Below the pieces are notes generated by a model that worked only from the letters and a program-made list of their open reading frames with translations, did no database searches and was not told the origin of the DNA. The translations under genes were made by a program, and so were the position numbers. 64,000 bases of DNA from positions 1-64,000 of the forward strand of contig NW_006917093.1 of assembly GCF_000516985.1 (NCBI RefSeq). Reading direction: 5' to 3'. This DNA is from Pestalotiopsis fici W106-1 (Eukaryota > Ascomycota > Sordariomycetes > Amphisphaeriales > Sporocadaceae). Positions 32,021 to 43,313 of this stretch are shown here, in pieces; within the stretch, counting starts at the first letter, position 1; the number at the start of each line of letters is the position of its first letter.

Positions 32021-34225
32021 TTACTTTGTCGCACCGCATTTAGGACAGTCTTCAGAAACTTTTGATAGTGGCTGGCTCGAAGGAGTACTTGAAGTGTGCA
32101 AGTTTGTAGAGGGCTTGTTTTCGACTTGAACACCGGATGGGGTGCCAGAGGCCAAGACGTTGTATGGGCTCTGACCACCTTGATTTCCAGGAGTGTATTG
32201 GGAAGACTCTGGTTGTCCACTAGCTGTGTTTGCCAGGTTGCTCTGACCATGGCCGTGCGTGTCTCGAGCGACGCCAGAGGCGGTACCACTTGCAAGGTGA
32301 TCATAGGAATCGTGTTTGGTGGAAGTTGATGAATTATAAGCAGCACTTTGCACAGAGGTGTTTTCGGGAGTGCGTATTGAACCAGATGCGATTCCAGTCT
32401 GGTTTCTCGTGTCGATAGGTTGCTTCTCGTGCTGGGCCATCTTGGAAGCACCATATCCAGCTCCGGCCGCTGCTCCCACACCAGCTAGGTTGCGAGCTTG
32501 ACTCGCATGACGATCGTCATGAACTACATTAGAAGGCGTCTGTCTGGATTGTTGAAATTGGGAATCGTTTTCGGCGTATCCAGCAGGCTGATTAGTTGTT
32601 CCATGAGAAAGAGAGGTTTGTGCGTTGTTGATTGTAGAAGCCTGCTCTGGTTGATATTGAACAGGAGTATCATTCTCATGTTGCTTTTCATGGCGCGAGA
32701 GACCATATCCCATGGCTGCGCCGGCGCCAACTCCAGCAAGTCCCGCCGCATTTCTGTTTCTGTGAGAGCTGTCATCTTCGAGTGATTGCTTAAGCTCGGG
32801 TCTGCTAGTTGAGCCAGAAGTGACTGAATCATCTGTAACAATATCAGATGCTCGCTTGTGCGCAGTGCTTCCACCTTCTTCGTCGTGTCTGCGGTGCAGA
32901 AAACCAGTAATCTTGTGTTGATGACCGGTGGGATCAGCTGCCTTGGAATTGTAATCATTGGAATCTTGTGCAGTTGTACGTCCTCCAGTGACATGTTGAG
33001 TCTGATCCTTGTGCCGTCCAGCTAATGCAGCGCCACCGGCATCTCGAGTGTTGGTAGGTGTTACATTCATGGTGTCTTGCAAAGGACGACGGGCTTCCGT
33101 GCCAGTCACGTTACCGCCGGATGGAAGAGTCCCTGCATCTGCCTCCTTGGCATGTTTGTGATGCTGCGAAGCGCCATACGCCGCGGCACCTACGCCCATG
33201 GCTGTTCCAGCCTCGCCAATGTGGCGATCATGGCTCGTGTCATGGCTGTCGTTTAGTGGAAAGACTCTGTGTCCATCCTCATTGTAGTGCATAGCATCAT
33301 GCTCGTCATTACTGCCGTGTCCGGTAACAGTATTGTAAACACCCGAACCATAGCTGAGCTGATCTGGGGAAGAGCTCGAGGCAGCATTGCGTGGTGACTG
33401 TCCATCATCTGGGCCCCTGGGAATTGCGCGGTGTTGTGTTGATGTATCCTCGCCACTACCATGACCAATCACTGTATTATAGACGCCAGAACCCTGCGGC
33501 AAATCTCCCCAATATGGTTCCTCTTTCTGCGCGGCAGAAGAGTCTTTGCTGTCCGCAACGTCCCGGCGCGACGCTTGGCTTGGTAGAGAATTGTCATGTG
33601 CACCACTGACTGCAGCAGCTCCAATGCCAGTAGTCCCCTGATGGCTTGTATATCCAGGGTTGTTTCCCGCTTCTGTACCAGAAAGACCAGAACGATCCAA
33701 AGGGGTATCTCGAGAAGTGGAAGCATGACCATCGTGAGCAATTCCAGACAGCGGCTTTTGACCAGAGCGATCCTCGCCGAGTGCTCTCGCAGGGACACCG
33801 CCGGCGCCAGCAGCCACAAGGCCAGTGCCAGGCACAGCAGACGTGTCAGGCCGGTTTTGCTCATCTGTTGCTTGTCTACTATTGTCGTGAGCATATGGTT
33901 GTGTAGCTGGCGACGCAGAGATATTCTTGACGGAATCATGTGCGAGTGGCTGTCCCCCCAGTCCTACCCCCGAGTCCACGGGCTTGTGACTGTAACCTGC
34001 CGCGGAAGGGTTCTCTTGGCTAATGGGAATGGTATAATCACGAGGGTCGTCTCGCTTGTGAAGCTTGTTGTGCTCATGGTGCTCTCTGTGTTGATGTTGA
34101 TCTTGCGCAGCAGAATCTTCCTCGGGGAATGAGCCAGGAGTTCGATGGTCAACAACACCTTTCTCGGCTTCAGCAGAGTGTTCAGTCGTAAAGACTGACT
34201 TGATCTTTTCTCCAATGCTTGGCAT
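32021..34225 (-). CDS. Large hydrophilic repeat protein with three glycine-zipper segments
   Basis: One open frame of 734 codons, starting MPSIGEKIKSVFTTEHSAEAEKG. I recognise no named family. It is highly hydrophilic, rich in His, Ser, Gln, Asn, Asp, Gly and Thr and poor in large hydrophobics, like hydrophilin or LEA-type stress proteins. Three Gly/Ala-zipper stretches recur: AGTAMGVGAAAYGASQHH, AAGLAGVGAGAAMGYGLS and ARNLAGVGAAAGAGYGASK, each followed by His/Lys-rich sequence. A second internal repeat, SGVYNTVIGHGS and SGVYNTVTGHGS, occurs about 47 residues apart. The C-terminus has a single CPKC pair, half of a zinc ribbon. Glycine zippers can insert in or tether to membranes; a protective or scaffold role is only inferred. 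Confidence 0.72.
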   Translation of the reverse strand: MPSIGEKIKSVFTTEHSAEAEKGVVDHRTPGSFPEEDSAAQDQHQHREHHEHNKLHKRDDPRDYTIPISQENPSAAGYSHKPVDSGVGLGGQPLAHDSVKNISASPATQPYAHDNSRQATDEQNRPDTSAVPGTGLVAAGAGGVPARALGEDRSGQKPLSGIAHDGHASTSRDTPLDRSGLSGTEAGNNPGYTSHQGTTGIGAAAVSGAHDNSLPSQASRRDVADSKDSSAAQKEEPYWGDLPQGSGVYNTVIGHGSGEDTSTQHRAIPRGPDDGQSPRNAASSSSPDQLSYGSGVYNTVTGHGSNDEHDAMHYNEDGHRVFPLNDSHDTSHDRHIGEAGTAMGVGAAAYGASQHHKHAKEADAGTLPSGGNVTGTEARRPLQDTMNVTPTNTRDAGGAALAGRHKDQTQHVTGGRTTAQDSNDYNSKAADPTGHQHKITGFLHRRHDEEGGSTAHKRASDIVTDDSVTSGSTSRPELKQSLEDDSSHRNRNAAGLAGVGAGAAMGYGLSRHEKQHENDTPVQYQPEQASTINNAQTSLSHGTTNQPAGYAENDSQFQQSRQTPSNVVHDDRHASQARNLAGVGAAAGAGYGASKMAQHEKQPIDTRNQTGIASGSIRTPENTSVQSAAYNSSTSTKHDSYDHLASGTASGVARDTHGHGQSNLANTASGQPESSQYTPGNQGGQSPYNVLASGTPSGVQVENKPSTNLHTSSTPSSQPLSKVSEDCPKCGATK

Positions 34226-35204
34226 GATGAATAATTCGTATAGGGTTCAATGGCAACAAAGTCCAGAGGTATACAAATAATAAACTTGCCCAGACCAAAG
34301 TGCCCGTTGGGGCTATATTATAGTCAGCCACTGGAGGGAAACAATCTTCGAATGGTCGCCATGACCAGTACACCAAGACACGACAGCCAGTGACATCAGA
34401 AATAACCTTTAATCTTTGTGCTTTGGCCACCAATCATGATTGCAGCATGTTTCAGTCATTATGCTTGCGCTTAATCAAAAACCGGCTGAGCATGTAGACT
34501 TTGCGTAATAGAATCAGTCGTGTCCCAAACTATTTCGTCACACAAGTTGCAATGCCGTGCAACACGTTCCAACGGGCAGCAACGTCCTCAGCTCGTCCGC
34601 ATGCGCATGCGGTGGCTTGTCCATAACTCCTCTTTCTGGCAGTCAAGTGCGTCAGTGGTAAAGGTTAGCGCTTCCATTTGTGCGCTACGACTCGGAACTA
34701 CTGTACAAGTCTCGTAGCTAAGACGTCAATCTCGCGCTGAATCTGGGGTTCCAAATCGATGGACTAGATTGCGCTATTGATCGTGGGATCTGCGACTAAA
34801 GATTGTGAACAGAGAATCTTGTTAATATTCGGGTGGCAGTATGACTAGCTTGAGAATGTGTAAACATGATGTACGGATTCGACTGCATGCCCACTGCAGA
34901 CAGCCAAGATTCAATACGAGCCGACCACGTGCGGGATCTAGGCAGGCCCTCTCTAGATCTGCATGTCAATGTAACGACGCGGCTGTGGTAGAATATAATC
35001 ATGCAGCCGTGTGGCTGGAATTCTGTGCACAGTGATTGCCCGACGGCTCGGTCCGGCAGATTGATCTACAAAGCTAAAGTTGATCCCATTCAAAAACACT
35101 CGGACATGTTAAACATGGAAATGTATCGAGTTAATAAGTCTAGTATATGATGCAAATCCATACTCTATTACTTTTGTGCACTTTTCCATGGAGACGCCAC
35201 TGAA
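34226..35204. other. Intergenic region, about 1 kb
   Basis: The upstream region of the glycine-zipper gene and 3' flank of the monooxygenase gene. A tRNA-like stretch near 34640-34780 (ggtaaaggttagcgc, later ggggttccaaatcg) resembles A and B boxes but folds into no cloverleaf I can support. Confidence 0.4.
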
Positions 35205-36850
35205 TTAAAAACTCTTGCCAACATCGCGGCCCTCCTCTTGATGAAAGCCCAAGCCGTTTCGTATACGCTCTTCAGTCGCAACTATCCTCTTTGGGAGCGC
35301 ATAACCTAGGCCGAAAAAGACGAAAAAGACCCATTTCCATCGAAAAGGGTTAATGGTGACACAAAATGTGAACCACCAGATCAGCTCAAGGTAGGTGAAG
35401 AAATCAAACGCGCCAGTTGGAGCGGTAGACTTGAGAATCTTGGTCATGTCGATCCATCGTTCCATCCAAAAAGTCCGGGGCCGCGTCAAGGGGTCCACGA
35501 GAAACATGAGCAGAATTCGCGTATAGATACCAATGTGCCAGTTGCCTACGGTACCAATGGCATTGACATAGGTACAATTTATGGCAGAGACTGAAGGATG
35601 CGTTGGCGGAAATGTCTGTAGATACCAGTTGGGTGGTCCATATGGTTCATCAAAACAGTCATCTGGGAGGAATTTCAGACTTGGTCGCTTGTACCCCGTG
35701 GCCATGACAATCATGTCACCTTGAATCTCCTTGTTGCGACCTGGACCTCCGGGTGGCACTCCCTTGTCGCGTTTGTTGACGACAATTCCATTCTCGGTGA
35801 AATCTTCAATGTCGCATCGGACCCATTCGGCCTCTCCGCTGCGAAGCTTGTCCATGACGTCCGAGTTGACCATGGGAGTTTCCATAAAGATTCCCTTGTT
35901 TCGTGGCGCGAGATCCTGCAGATCCCGGTAAAAGAACTTTCGAAGGAGTGTCTCGGGTATCCAGGAGAAGAGGGTCTCTTGGCCGAATATGTTGAATGAA
36001 AGCAGGACATTGACAAGAGTATTGCGCGGGATGATCCACTTGTCGGATCGTGAGAGGATATACGTCTTTTTACATCCTTCTTCCGAGGCGAATTCGAGGG
36101 CTTCAACGGCAGAAGCGCCACCTCCAATAATGAGCATGGTCTTGTCCTTGGCATTTTTCCTGACAAGAGGTTAGTACAAGGACATGATCATACGTAGAGA
36201 AACTTACCCAGTCAATTCGCTAGAATGGTAGACGTCGCCTTTAAACTTGCTCATTCCATCCATTGTCGGCATCTTTGGGTCACCACAAGTTCCAACGGCA
36301 GCAATGAGTCCCTCAAAACGGCCATTGGAAGTATCATTGACTATCCAACGACCTTGTTCATCTTGATAGACCTTTTCGATACGTGTGTTGAATTTCGTCC
36401 TCGTATCGAGTCCGTAGCGCTCCCAAAGCTGCTTGACTTGGCTAATGATTTGTTGCCTATCGGGATATCCGCGATCCCACTTGACCGATGGGTGGAATCT
36501 GTACATGAGAGAATGGATTTGCAACCCAGAAGTGTTGTTTACCTTCTGCAATCCAGTTAGTCAGGACGTTGATCAAATATCACAATTCCAAAACTGACGC
36601 TCCAGATCCCGCCGAGGGACTCTCGATCTCCGGCCTCAAAGATGACCACGTCAAAGCCATGGCCAACACAATGCGCAGCTGAAGTAACACCAGTGATACC
36701 AGCGCCAATGACGGCAATCTTGGGCCGTCCAAGTCTTGTGCTAGGATTGGGTGGCTCAGGTGAGAGAACCTTGCCAATAACCCATTGCACCAGCTGAAAT
36801 ATGAAGAGTATCGGATGAAGTAAAGGATTTCCGGTATTGGACTTGGCCAT
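35205..36850 (-). CDS. Membrane-anchored flavin-containing monooxygenase (FMO-like)
   Basis: An NADPH- and FAD-dependent monooxygenase. Three exons: 36850-36599, 36545-36208 and 36159-35205, with introns of 53 and 48 bp (GTCAGT...TTGCAG, GTAAGT...GTCAG), give about 514 residues from MAKSNTGN. An N-terminal hydrophobic segment (about residues 11-29) precedes the FAD motif GAGITG (49-54). FKGDVYH (185-191) fits the FMO-identifying FxGxxxH. The NADPH motif GGGASA lies at 209-214, and ATGYKRP follows. The C-terminus is strongly hydrophobic (YLELIWWFTFCVTINPF, WVFFVFFGLGYALP), suggesting one or two more membrane segments, as in microsomal FMOs. The substrate (N, S or ketone oxygenation) cannot be assigned. 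It is not part of an evident cluster. Confidence 0.86.
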
Positions 36851-37240
36851 TTTGGCGGATTTGTCCAGTGTTGTCTCTAGAATAGAAGAATCAAGTGTAG
36901 TCCGAGGGCATGCCACTAGATTTATATATGAATGCGAAACGCGCCAGGTTATGCTCTTGGCCAAAAAGAACCTCATGTCTGGTTCGGTCCAGTCGGTCGT
37001 ACAAGTGCAGCATCCTTGCCAATGACGTCGTGTGTACGTTGCATTTGCATGTGAATGGTTTCTGCGCGCGGTGCTGCGGGTCCATGCGTTTGGCCCGCTA
37101 TTAGGTAGCCAGCAAGAGTTATTTCCGCTTTCAAGGGGTCAATTCTCAGACGGACATGAAGTCGAGTGTTTACTATCAATCAGTCCTCGGACGCATTTTT
37201 CTGAATGGATTCAATTGAAAAGTCGGCATGGTCATGGCCA
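36851..37240. other. Intergenic region, 390 bp
   Basis: Upstream of the monooxygenase and downstream of the Lcp5-like gene, both minus strand. No feature recognised. Confidence 0.4.
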
Positions 37241-38362
37241 CTACCGCTTGCCTCTGTCTCTCCGACCTCCCTCCATGACTTTGAGTCGCTTTTGGAAATG
37301 GTCGCCAATCTCCCTGGTGCCACTGTTGAGGCCGCTGCCACGTGCACTGTCTGTTGTTTCGCGGCCTCGCTTTCTGCTCTTTTCCAGCAATGCCCTTGTT
37401 CCCGAGCTTGAACCATCCTTGCGCTTTGTTAATCTGTCGATCCTGGCAGCACCTTCTCCCAAATCGCGCCAATCCTCGCCACCAAATTGCATCTTGGAAG
37501 TTTTACCTTCGGCCTTGTTGCGAGCGATGCGGTCCTTTTTGCTCTCCTTGGGCAAACGTGTAAAGTTGGATTCTTCGTATTCACGTCTCCGGTCTTCCTC
37601 GGCACGCTGAGTTGCCGTCTTGATCTTGCGACCTCCGGCGATAAAGTTTGTACCAACACTGGGTTCGGCAACTGGGGCCGCAGACAGCTCGTTGGAAATG
37701 TACTCGTCCATTGTGGCAGATTTCATGGGCCGCCTGTCTCGCACTTCTCTCCGCTCCGTAGTCGGCATGACGGTGGGTGCAAACTTGGGGGGTCGGTACA
37801 CGCCCGTCTTGTCCTTTGTTGCTGCTGCCATGCCCACAGCCTCCTTTCCTGCGATAAAGTTGAAGCCAGGACCAGCCATTTTATCGTGAGGTTGTCGTGT
37901 CGCGGACTCTTGACCTGCCTCGGACTCATTGTCCGACTCGTCAGAGACTACTGATTCATTGTCCTTGTCGCCGTTGAGAGCATCGCGCTGCGCATTTCTC
38001 TCTGCATCCTCGGCTGTTCGTAGAATCTTGTCCAACTGAAACCGCAACTTGTCTTCAAGTGGCCGTACACCCTTTTCCAGGTACAGTCTCAGCTCTACCA
38101 ATTTCTCGACAACTTGGTTTGACAGGTCGGAATCCTTGTTTGAAGACTTTTCGTTGGAGCCTTTTGCATTTCGAATCTTGAGAAGGATGAGGAAAACGAG
38201 GTTCTGGAGGTACGAAAGGAGAAGCTCATTCTTGACATTGAGCAAAGACACTCCATCTGTAGGCGGTTCGATACCGGCAAGTTTTGGGGTTGCTTCGAGC
38301 GCCGAGTCGAGCGACTGTGTCAGCGACGCCAGCAGAGCTGGCAGAGAAGTCTGAACTGCCAT
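37241..38362 (-). CDS. lcp5: Lcp5/neuroguidin-like Sas10/Utp3/C1D-family protein
   Basis: Lcp5 is a small-subunit processome component associated with U3 snoRNP and needed for 18S rRNA maturation in the nucleolus. The intronless frame encodes 373 residues. The N-terminal third is the Sas10/C1D helical domain (LLNVKNELLLSYLQNLVFL, then a Leu-rich helix ending in RPLEDKLRFQLDK). A Ser/Asp/Glu-rich linker follows, then YRPPKFAPTVMP, which is a strong family marker. The C-terminus is very basic (LLEKSRKRGRE and a Lys/Arg tail), as expected for an RNA-associated nucleolar protein. It is essential in yeast. Confidence 0.87.
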   Translation of the reverse strand: MAVQTSLPALLASLTQSLDSALEATPKLAGIEPPTDGVSLLNVKNELLLSYLQNLVFLILLKIRNAKGSNEKSSNKDSDLSNQVVEKLVELRLYLEKGVRPLEDKLRFQLDKILRTAEDAERNAQRDALNGDKDNESVVSDESDNESEAGQESATRQPHDKMAGPGFNFIAGKEAVGMAAATKDKTGVYRPPKFAPTVMPTTERREVRDRRPMKSATMDEYISNELSAAPVAEPSVGTNFIAGGRKIKTATQRAEEDRRREYEESNFTRLPKESKKDRIARNKAEGKTSKMQFGGEDWRDLGEGAARIDRLTKRKDGSSSGTRALLEKSRKRGRETTDSARGSGLNSGTREIGDHFQKRLKVMEGGRRDRGKR

Positions 38363-39035
38363 GTCGAGTTCTGAGCGACACTTGATGAAGAGTTATGGCA
38401 AGGCGTAGTGTTGCAGTGTAAATCAGGCGCATGGAAAATCAGAGGGAAACTTTTTTGGTCGGCACTGCTGATAACGATAAGCTGTCGAGCAAAAGATCCA
38501 CTATTCCAGGTACGTACTATACCGAGCCGGATCAATCGGCGCTATAGGTACCGACTGCTCGCGTCCGCTCCAGTGCGTGTCCACTGCATTCTTGGCACGC
38601 CAGTTTAGACCCATGCGACGATGATGTGGCATCCAATTCAACCTCGATAGGAGCTCCTGAAATTCGGTAACCTAGCTGCAAGTCAACACAGCATAACTTT
38701 TTTCTCCTGCATAGGTTTGCACATTCCTCTTACTTCTCTTTCTTCCTGCGCTTTCTTGATTGAAAGTCAACATATGGTCAATACTCTGCTTTGAGCCCTC
38801 CCTTTGATGCCCAACAATCGGCTCGACTCTGAGCGGACCACGTTGGAGCGGCGCAGCCCTGCGCTCATTGACCTTGGTCTTTGATTGAAAACACGAGATT
38901 CGCATACGTAAGGCCCACCAAACACAACACCTCTCATCAAGCAAACCAGACTTTTGTGTTCTAGTCAATAGAGATATTCGTTTCTCTAACTCGTGTGCCA
39001 CTAGTGGATTGAGCATCACTCCCCAACGTACGGCA
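38363..39035. other. Divergent intergenic region, 673 bp
   Basis: Shared upstream region of the lcp5-like (-) and TM9 (+) genes. No coding or RNA feature recognised. Confidence 0.45.
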
Positions 39036-41040
39036 ATGTGGCCGTTACCAAACGCGCCGTCCTTGGCGCTCACGACGCTCCTCGTTTTACCACAGGCTGT
39101 ATCTGCCTTTTACCTGCCTGGTGTCGCCCCGACTTCTTACAAACTCAAAGACAATGTACCTCTGTACGTCAACAGCGTCAAGCCGACGGCCTCGAACGAA
39201 GATGCGCTCGTCCACTCGGTCATGGCATATGACTACTACCACGAGAGATTCAACTTTTGCAAACCTCCCGGACCAGATGGCCCAAAATACGTGTCAGAGA
39301 GCTTGGGAAGCATTCTGTTTGGCGATCGAATCATGACCTCGCCCTTTGAATTGCACATGGGACAGAATGAGATTTGCAAGAAGCTCTGCACAACAGCATA
39401 TGACAAATCGTCGGCTCATTTCGTCAACAAGCGCATCGTGCAGGGCTATGCCATGAACTGGCTCGTGGATGGACTTCCCGCAGGCCAGGAGCTCTTTGAA
39501 GAGGTTTCTCAGTCGACATACTATAGCTCTGGTTTTCGGCTCGGTGCCGTTGAGAATGGCGCCCAAGGCACTCAGCCCGTCTTTCACAACCACTACGACA
39601 TCAACGTTCAATACCACGAAGTTGGCAATGATCCCAACCAGCTTAGGGTGGTGGGTGTGATTGTCGAGCCATTATCGAGGCACTACACCGAGGGTAGCGA
39701 GTGCTCGGACGATCCCAACATCAAGTACAGCCCCATGGTGCTCTCCGAGGACAGCAACACCGAGGTGCAATTCACCTATAGCGTGTACTGGACCAAGTCG
39801 CCTACCGCCTGGGCTACGCGATGGGACAAGTACCTGCACGTCTATGATCCCAAGATCCACTGGTTCTCTCTTGTCAACTCTGCCGTTGTCGTGATTATTC
39901 TCGTCTTGACTGTGAGCTCTGTTCTCTTCCGGGCCCTGAAAAAGGACATTGCCAGGTACAATCGCCTCGATCAAATCAACCTCGACGACTTGTCTGGCAC
40001 TTCTGCGCTCGAGGATGGTGTACAGGAGGATTCCGGATGGAAGCTGGTGCATGGTGACGTTTTCCGGACACCCTCGCATCCTTTGCTATTGTCCGTTTTC
40101 CTCGGCAACGGTGCCCAGCTATTCGTCATGACTGGTTTCACCATTTGCTTTGCTCTTTTAGGTTTCTTGTCGCCATCCAACAGAGGATCCCTCGGAACCA
40201 TCACGGTCTTGTTGTACACTCTGCTCAGCTTTGTGGGTGGCTACATATCTGCCCGGTCGTACAAGTCCATGAATGGCGACAAGTGGAAGCTCAACATTGG
40301 TCTGACTCCTCTGCTGGTTCCTGGCATCGTATTTGGAACCTTTTTCTTCCTCAATCTGTTCCTATGGGCCAACCAATCTGCCGGAGCGGTTCCCTTTTCA
40401 ACCATGTTGGTGATTATTGGCATTTGGTTCGTCATATCCATTCCGCTGTCGTTTGCAGGTTCCTGGTTTGGCTTCCGCGCCAGTCCCGTCGAGCCTCCTG
40501 TTCGCACCAACCAGATTCCCCGCCAGATTCCGCCCACGACAACCTACCTAAGGCCTATTCCCAGCATGCTTCTCGTGGGTATTTTGCCTTTTGGAGCCAT
40601 CTTTGTGGAGCTCTACTTTGTCATGACATCCATCTGGTTCAGCAGGATCTACTACATGTTTGGTTTCCTCTTCCTCTGCTATGGCTTGATGATCATCACT
40701 TGTGCCGCCGTCACGGTCCTCATGGTGTACTTTTTGCTGTGCTCTGAAAACTACCATTGGCAGTGGCGCTCGTTCTTGGCCGCTGGTACAAGTGCCGTCT
40801 ACATTTTCATCAATGCCTTGATTTACCTCATTAGCAAGCTCTCGCTTGGTGGTTTCGCGGGTATTGTACTATACATAGGATATAGTGCACTCTTGTCATT
40901 CCTTTTTTTTGTTCTGACCGGTAAGTCTCGCCCTCTTTCCAAGCCGTCGCTCGTGTCTGACCATGTCTCTAGGATCCATTGGTTTCTTTGCCAGCTGGTG
41001 GTTTGTTCAAAAGATTTACTCGTCCATCAAGATTGATTAA
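39036..41040 (+). CDS. Transmembrane 9 superfamily (EMP70/TMN) protein
   Basis: TM9SF proteins reside in endosomes and the Golgi and influence membrane-protein sorting. Exon 1 is 39036-40920 and exon 2 40973-41040, with a 52-bp intron (GTAAGT...CTCTAG); the product is about 650 residues. The start MWPLPNAP opens a cleavable signal peptide ending near AVSAFYLPG. The luminal domain begins FYLPGVAPTSY, which is diagnostic for the family. Nine membrane segments follow from about residue 280, including the conserved GDVFRTP cytosolic link and GTFFFLNLF. The spliced C-terminus ends SSIKID, giving the KxD COPI-binding Golgi-retention signal; the unspliced frame would lose it. An ATG nine codons upstream (39009) exists but lengthens the signal peptide without need. 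Confidence 0.93.
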
Positions 41041-41551
41041 GGAAGGTTGCAGTACCTGCAGTGTTACGGGACGAATGGACGTGTACCATAACTTGTACGA
41101 TTTGAGCATGCCCACCGATTAATGTCACATGAATAGGCGTTTTATGGGTAGGGAGTGTCCAAAAAGCTAGATCTGTTGCTTGACTGTCACTTTTCTCCAA
41201 GGACAGTCGATAGGCATCAATACATTCTGATTTTGAAAACAAATCCACTATAAAGTGAGACATTCATGCCATGGTCAATCATGTCAGCCTATCATGAAGA
41301 AATGTTGTTTTTCTCTCCTTGTTGACTTGCTTATTTGGGTCGCTTGAACAGTAGCAAATGTGGCGAATGCCAAGGCAGCCCCCGCACGCCTCTCCGTGTT
41401 GTGCTCCATTGAAACGGCTTCCAGGATGAGCATCCGCCTAGGCTGCTACAGAGCACTGGAACGCGGTGTTGCATCTTATTTGTGCCATGACAACCTTCTT
41501 TCTACAACTACCCAAAGACACAGTCGTCAAGATTCTCCAAAATTCGCAAAC
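41041..41551. other. Intergenic region, 511 bp
   Basis: 3' flank of the TM9 gene and upstream region of the AAA+ gene. An open frame runs into the AAA+ gene from 41360 but lacks conserved sequence before the chosen start. Confidence 0.4.
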
Positions 41552-43225
41552 ATGGCATCATCAGAGGCATTCACATTCATTACAGAAAGCAAAGACTTGG
41601 CGCCTCAGTTCTTTGGACCGTATCTGGATCGTACGGGGGCCAAGGTGGCAGACCTGCAGACGCACCTCCTCACAGATTTGAGAAGGCAATACCCTGAACT
41701 CATCATTTCGTGAGTCGCCCCAATAACGGCATTATTGCACAGGGCTCATTCGGAATAGCATCATTCCAGCTGGGAATGTCAACCTGCTAGCCTTTGCTGC
41801 TGCGGGTTTTGCCCAGGCTGAACTAGACTTGGACGATGAGCCAATCGTCCGTTGGAGAGGCTACTCACCGCCACGCACTCGCCACGGATCTGGTGCTCTG
41901 GCGGAATCGAGATTCTTTGCCAAGTACCGGTACAAGTGGAACAATGAGGATTTCATATTATACAGCGTCATTGTTGGAATTCAGAGTCTGCAATATGTCT
42001 TGAAAGAACCGCATGGCTCCGAAACGACCCTGTCCAACTCGGCCATTGTCGATAAATTGATCTTGGCAATTGGAGAATGGTACACTGTAGACGAGGACAT
42101 CATTTATGTGTACGATGGTTACTGGTCGGCATCAAAGACTCTGTGGAAACAAGTGCAGGATGCCAGCTGGGACAAGGTCATTCTGGATCCCAAGATGAAA
42201 AAGGACCTAGTCGAGGTGAGTGGAAAGTTCTTTGACAGCAAGGACATTTATGACGAGTACGGCGTGCCTTGGAAACGAGGCCTCATCTTTCACGGCCCCG
42301 TGGGCAACGGCAAGACAATTTCAATCAAGGCTCTCATGCACACTCTCAATCAACGGAAGCAAAAGATTCCTTCGCTGTACGTCAAGAATGCATCCCAGAC
42401 GTACAATATCCGTAACGTCTTTCAATTTGCTCGATCAATGAGTCCGTGTCTGCTGGTGTTGGAAGACATTGAGACCATTGTGACGCCCAATACTCGGTCC
42501 TACTTTTTCAACGAAGTAGATGGGTTGGAAAACAATGACGGCATATTAATGGTTGCAACTACCAACTACCGTATGTACTTTGGTCCTTTTTAACCTCCTC
42601 AGCTAATCAAACAGTCGATCGCCTCGATCCCGGTCTTTCCAAGCGTCCAAGCCGCTTTGATAGGAAATATCTATTTCCACTGCCCAATCTGGTATGTGTC
42701 GTTGGGATTTGATGACGGCCAAGAGCTAACCCTGCATAGAACGAGCGGGTCTTGTATTGCCAATTCTGGCGGCGCAAGCTCGACGGTAAACCGGATGTTG
42801 ACTTTCCCGAGTCCTTGTGCCTACCCATTGCCAAGCTCTTAGACGACTTTTCATTTGCCTACATGCAGGAAGCTTTTGTGGCGACACTCCTTATTCTAGC
42901 AAGAGGCTCGGAGAGTAGTGCCTCGATCAATTGCCTTTTCAATGACCCGAATCAGTACAGATTCTACCGAATCATCAAGGAGGAGGCACAGATGCTTCGC
43001 GAGGACATGGACAAGTCGGAGATTACTCCCCCTGTTCCGCTTGTGGCGCCGAATACGAGCTACTCGGGCCCCTGGACAGCCACTCCAGGCACATCACTTG
43101 CAGACCAGCACGCTATCAAACATGACCAAGAGCTTGTGAATCTTCCCGGCCGACATAGTTTCCAAAGCGATCCCAACACTGCAGCTGTCCGGAGTCTTGT
43201 TCAGTATTTCTCTGTCCGGCTGTGA
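41552..43225 (+). CDS. AAA+ ATPase (Bcs1-like fungal group)
   Basis: Four exons are inferred: 41552-41709, 41759-42570, 42615-42691 and 42740-43225, about 510 residues from MASSEAFTF. Introns are 44-49 bp, with donors GTGAGT, GTATGT and GTATGT. A cytosolic-type N-terminal region (VRWRGYSPPRTRHGSG, and a Trp-Lys-Gln segment) leads to the AAA module: Walker A GPVGNGKT at residues 232-239, Walker B LLVLEDIE, sensor-1-like VATTNY, then the arginine-finger region LDRLDPGLSKRPSRFDRKY rebuilt by splicing. The AAA core resembles Bcs1, but I see no clear Bcs1 transmembrane import segment, so a mitochondrial Rieske-chaperone role is not claimed. The C-terminal 60 residues are Pro/Thr-rich. It ends 88 bp from the convergent hydrolase gene. 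Confidence 0.82.
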
Positions 43226-43313
43226 TTATAGGTCTCGTCAGTTTGGCACATTTTCGATCAAGTTCATTTCATGATAATCAAAAGTTCCTCGTGTATTAGT
43301 ATTACTTGTAAAT

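Noticed and set aside
34640..34780. tRNA or SINE-like sequence
   Set aside because: A- and B-box-like strings are present, but no acceptor stem or anticodon arm can be paired by eye.
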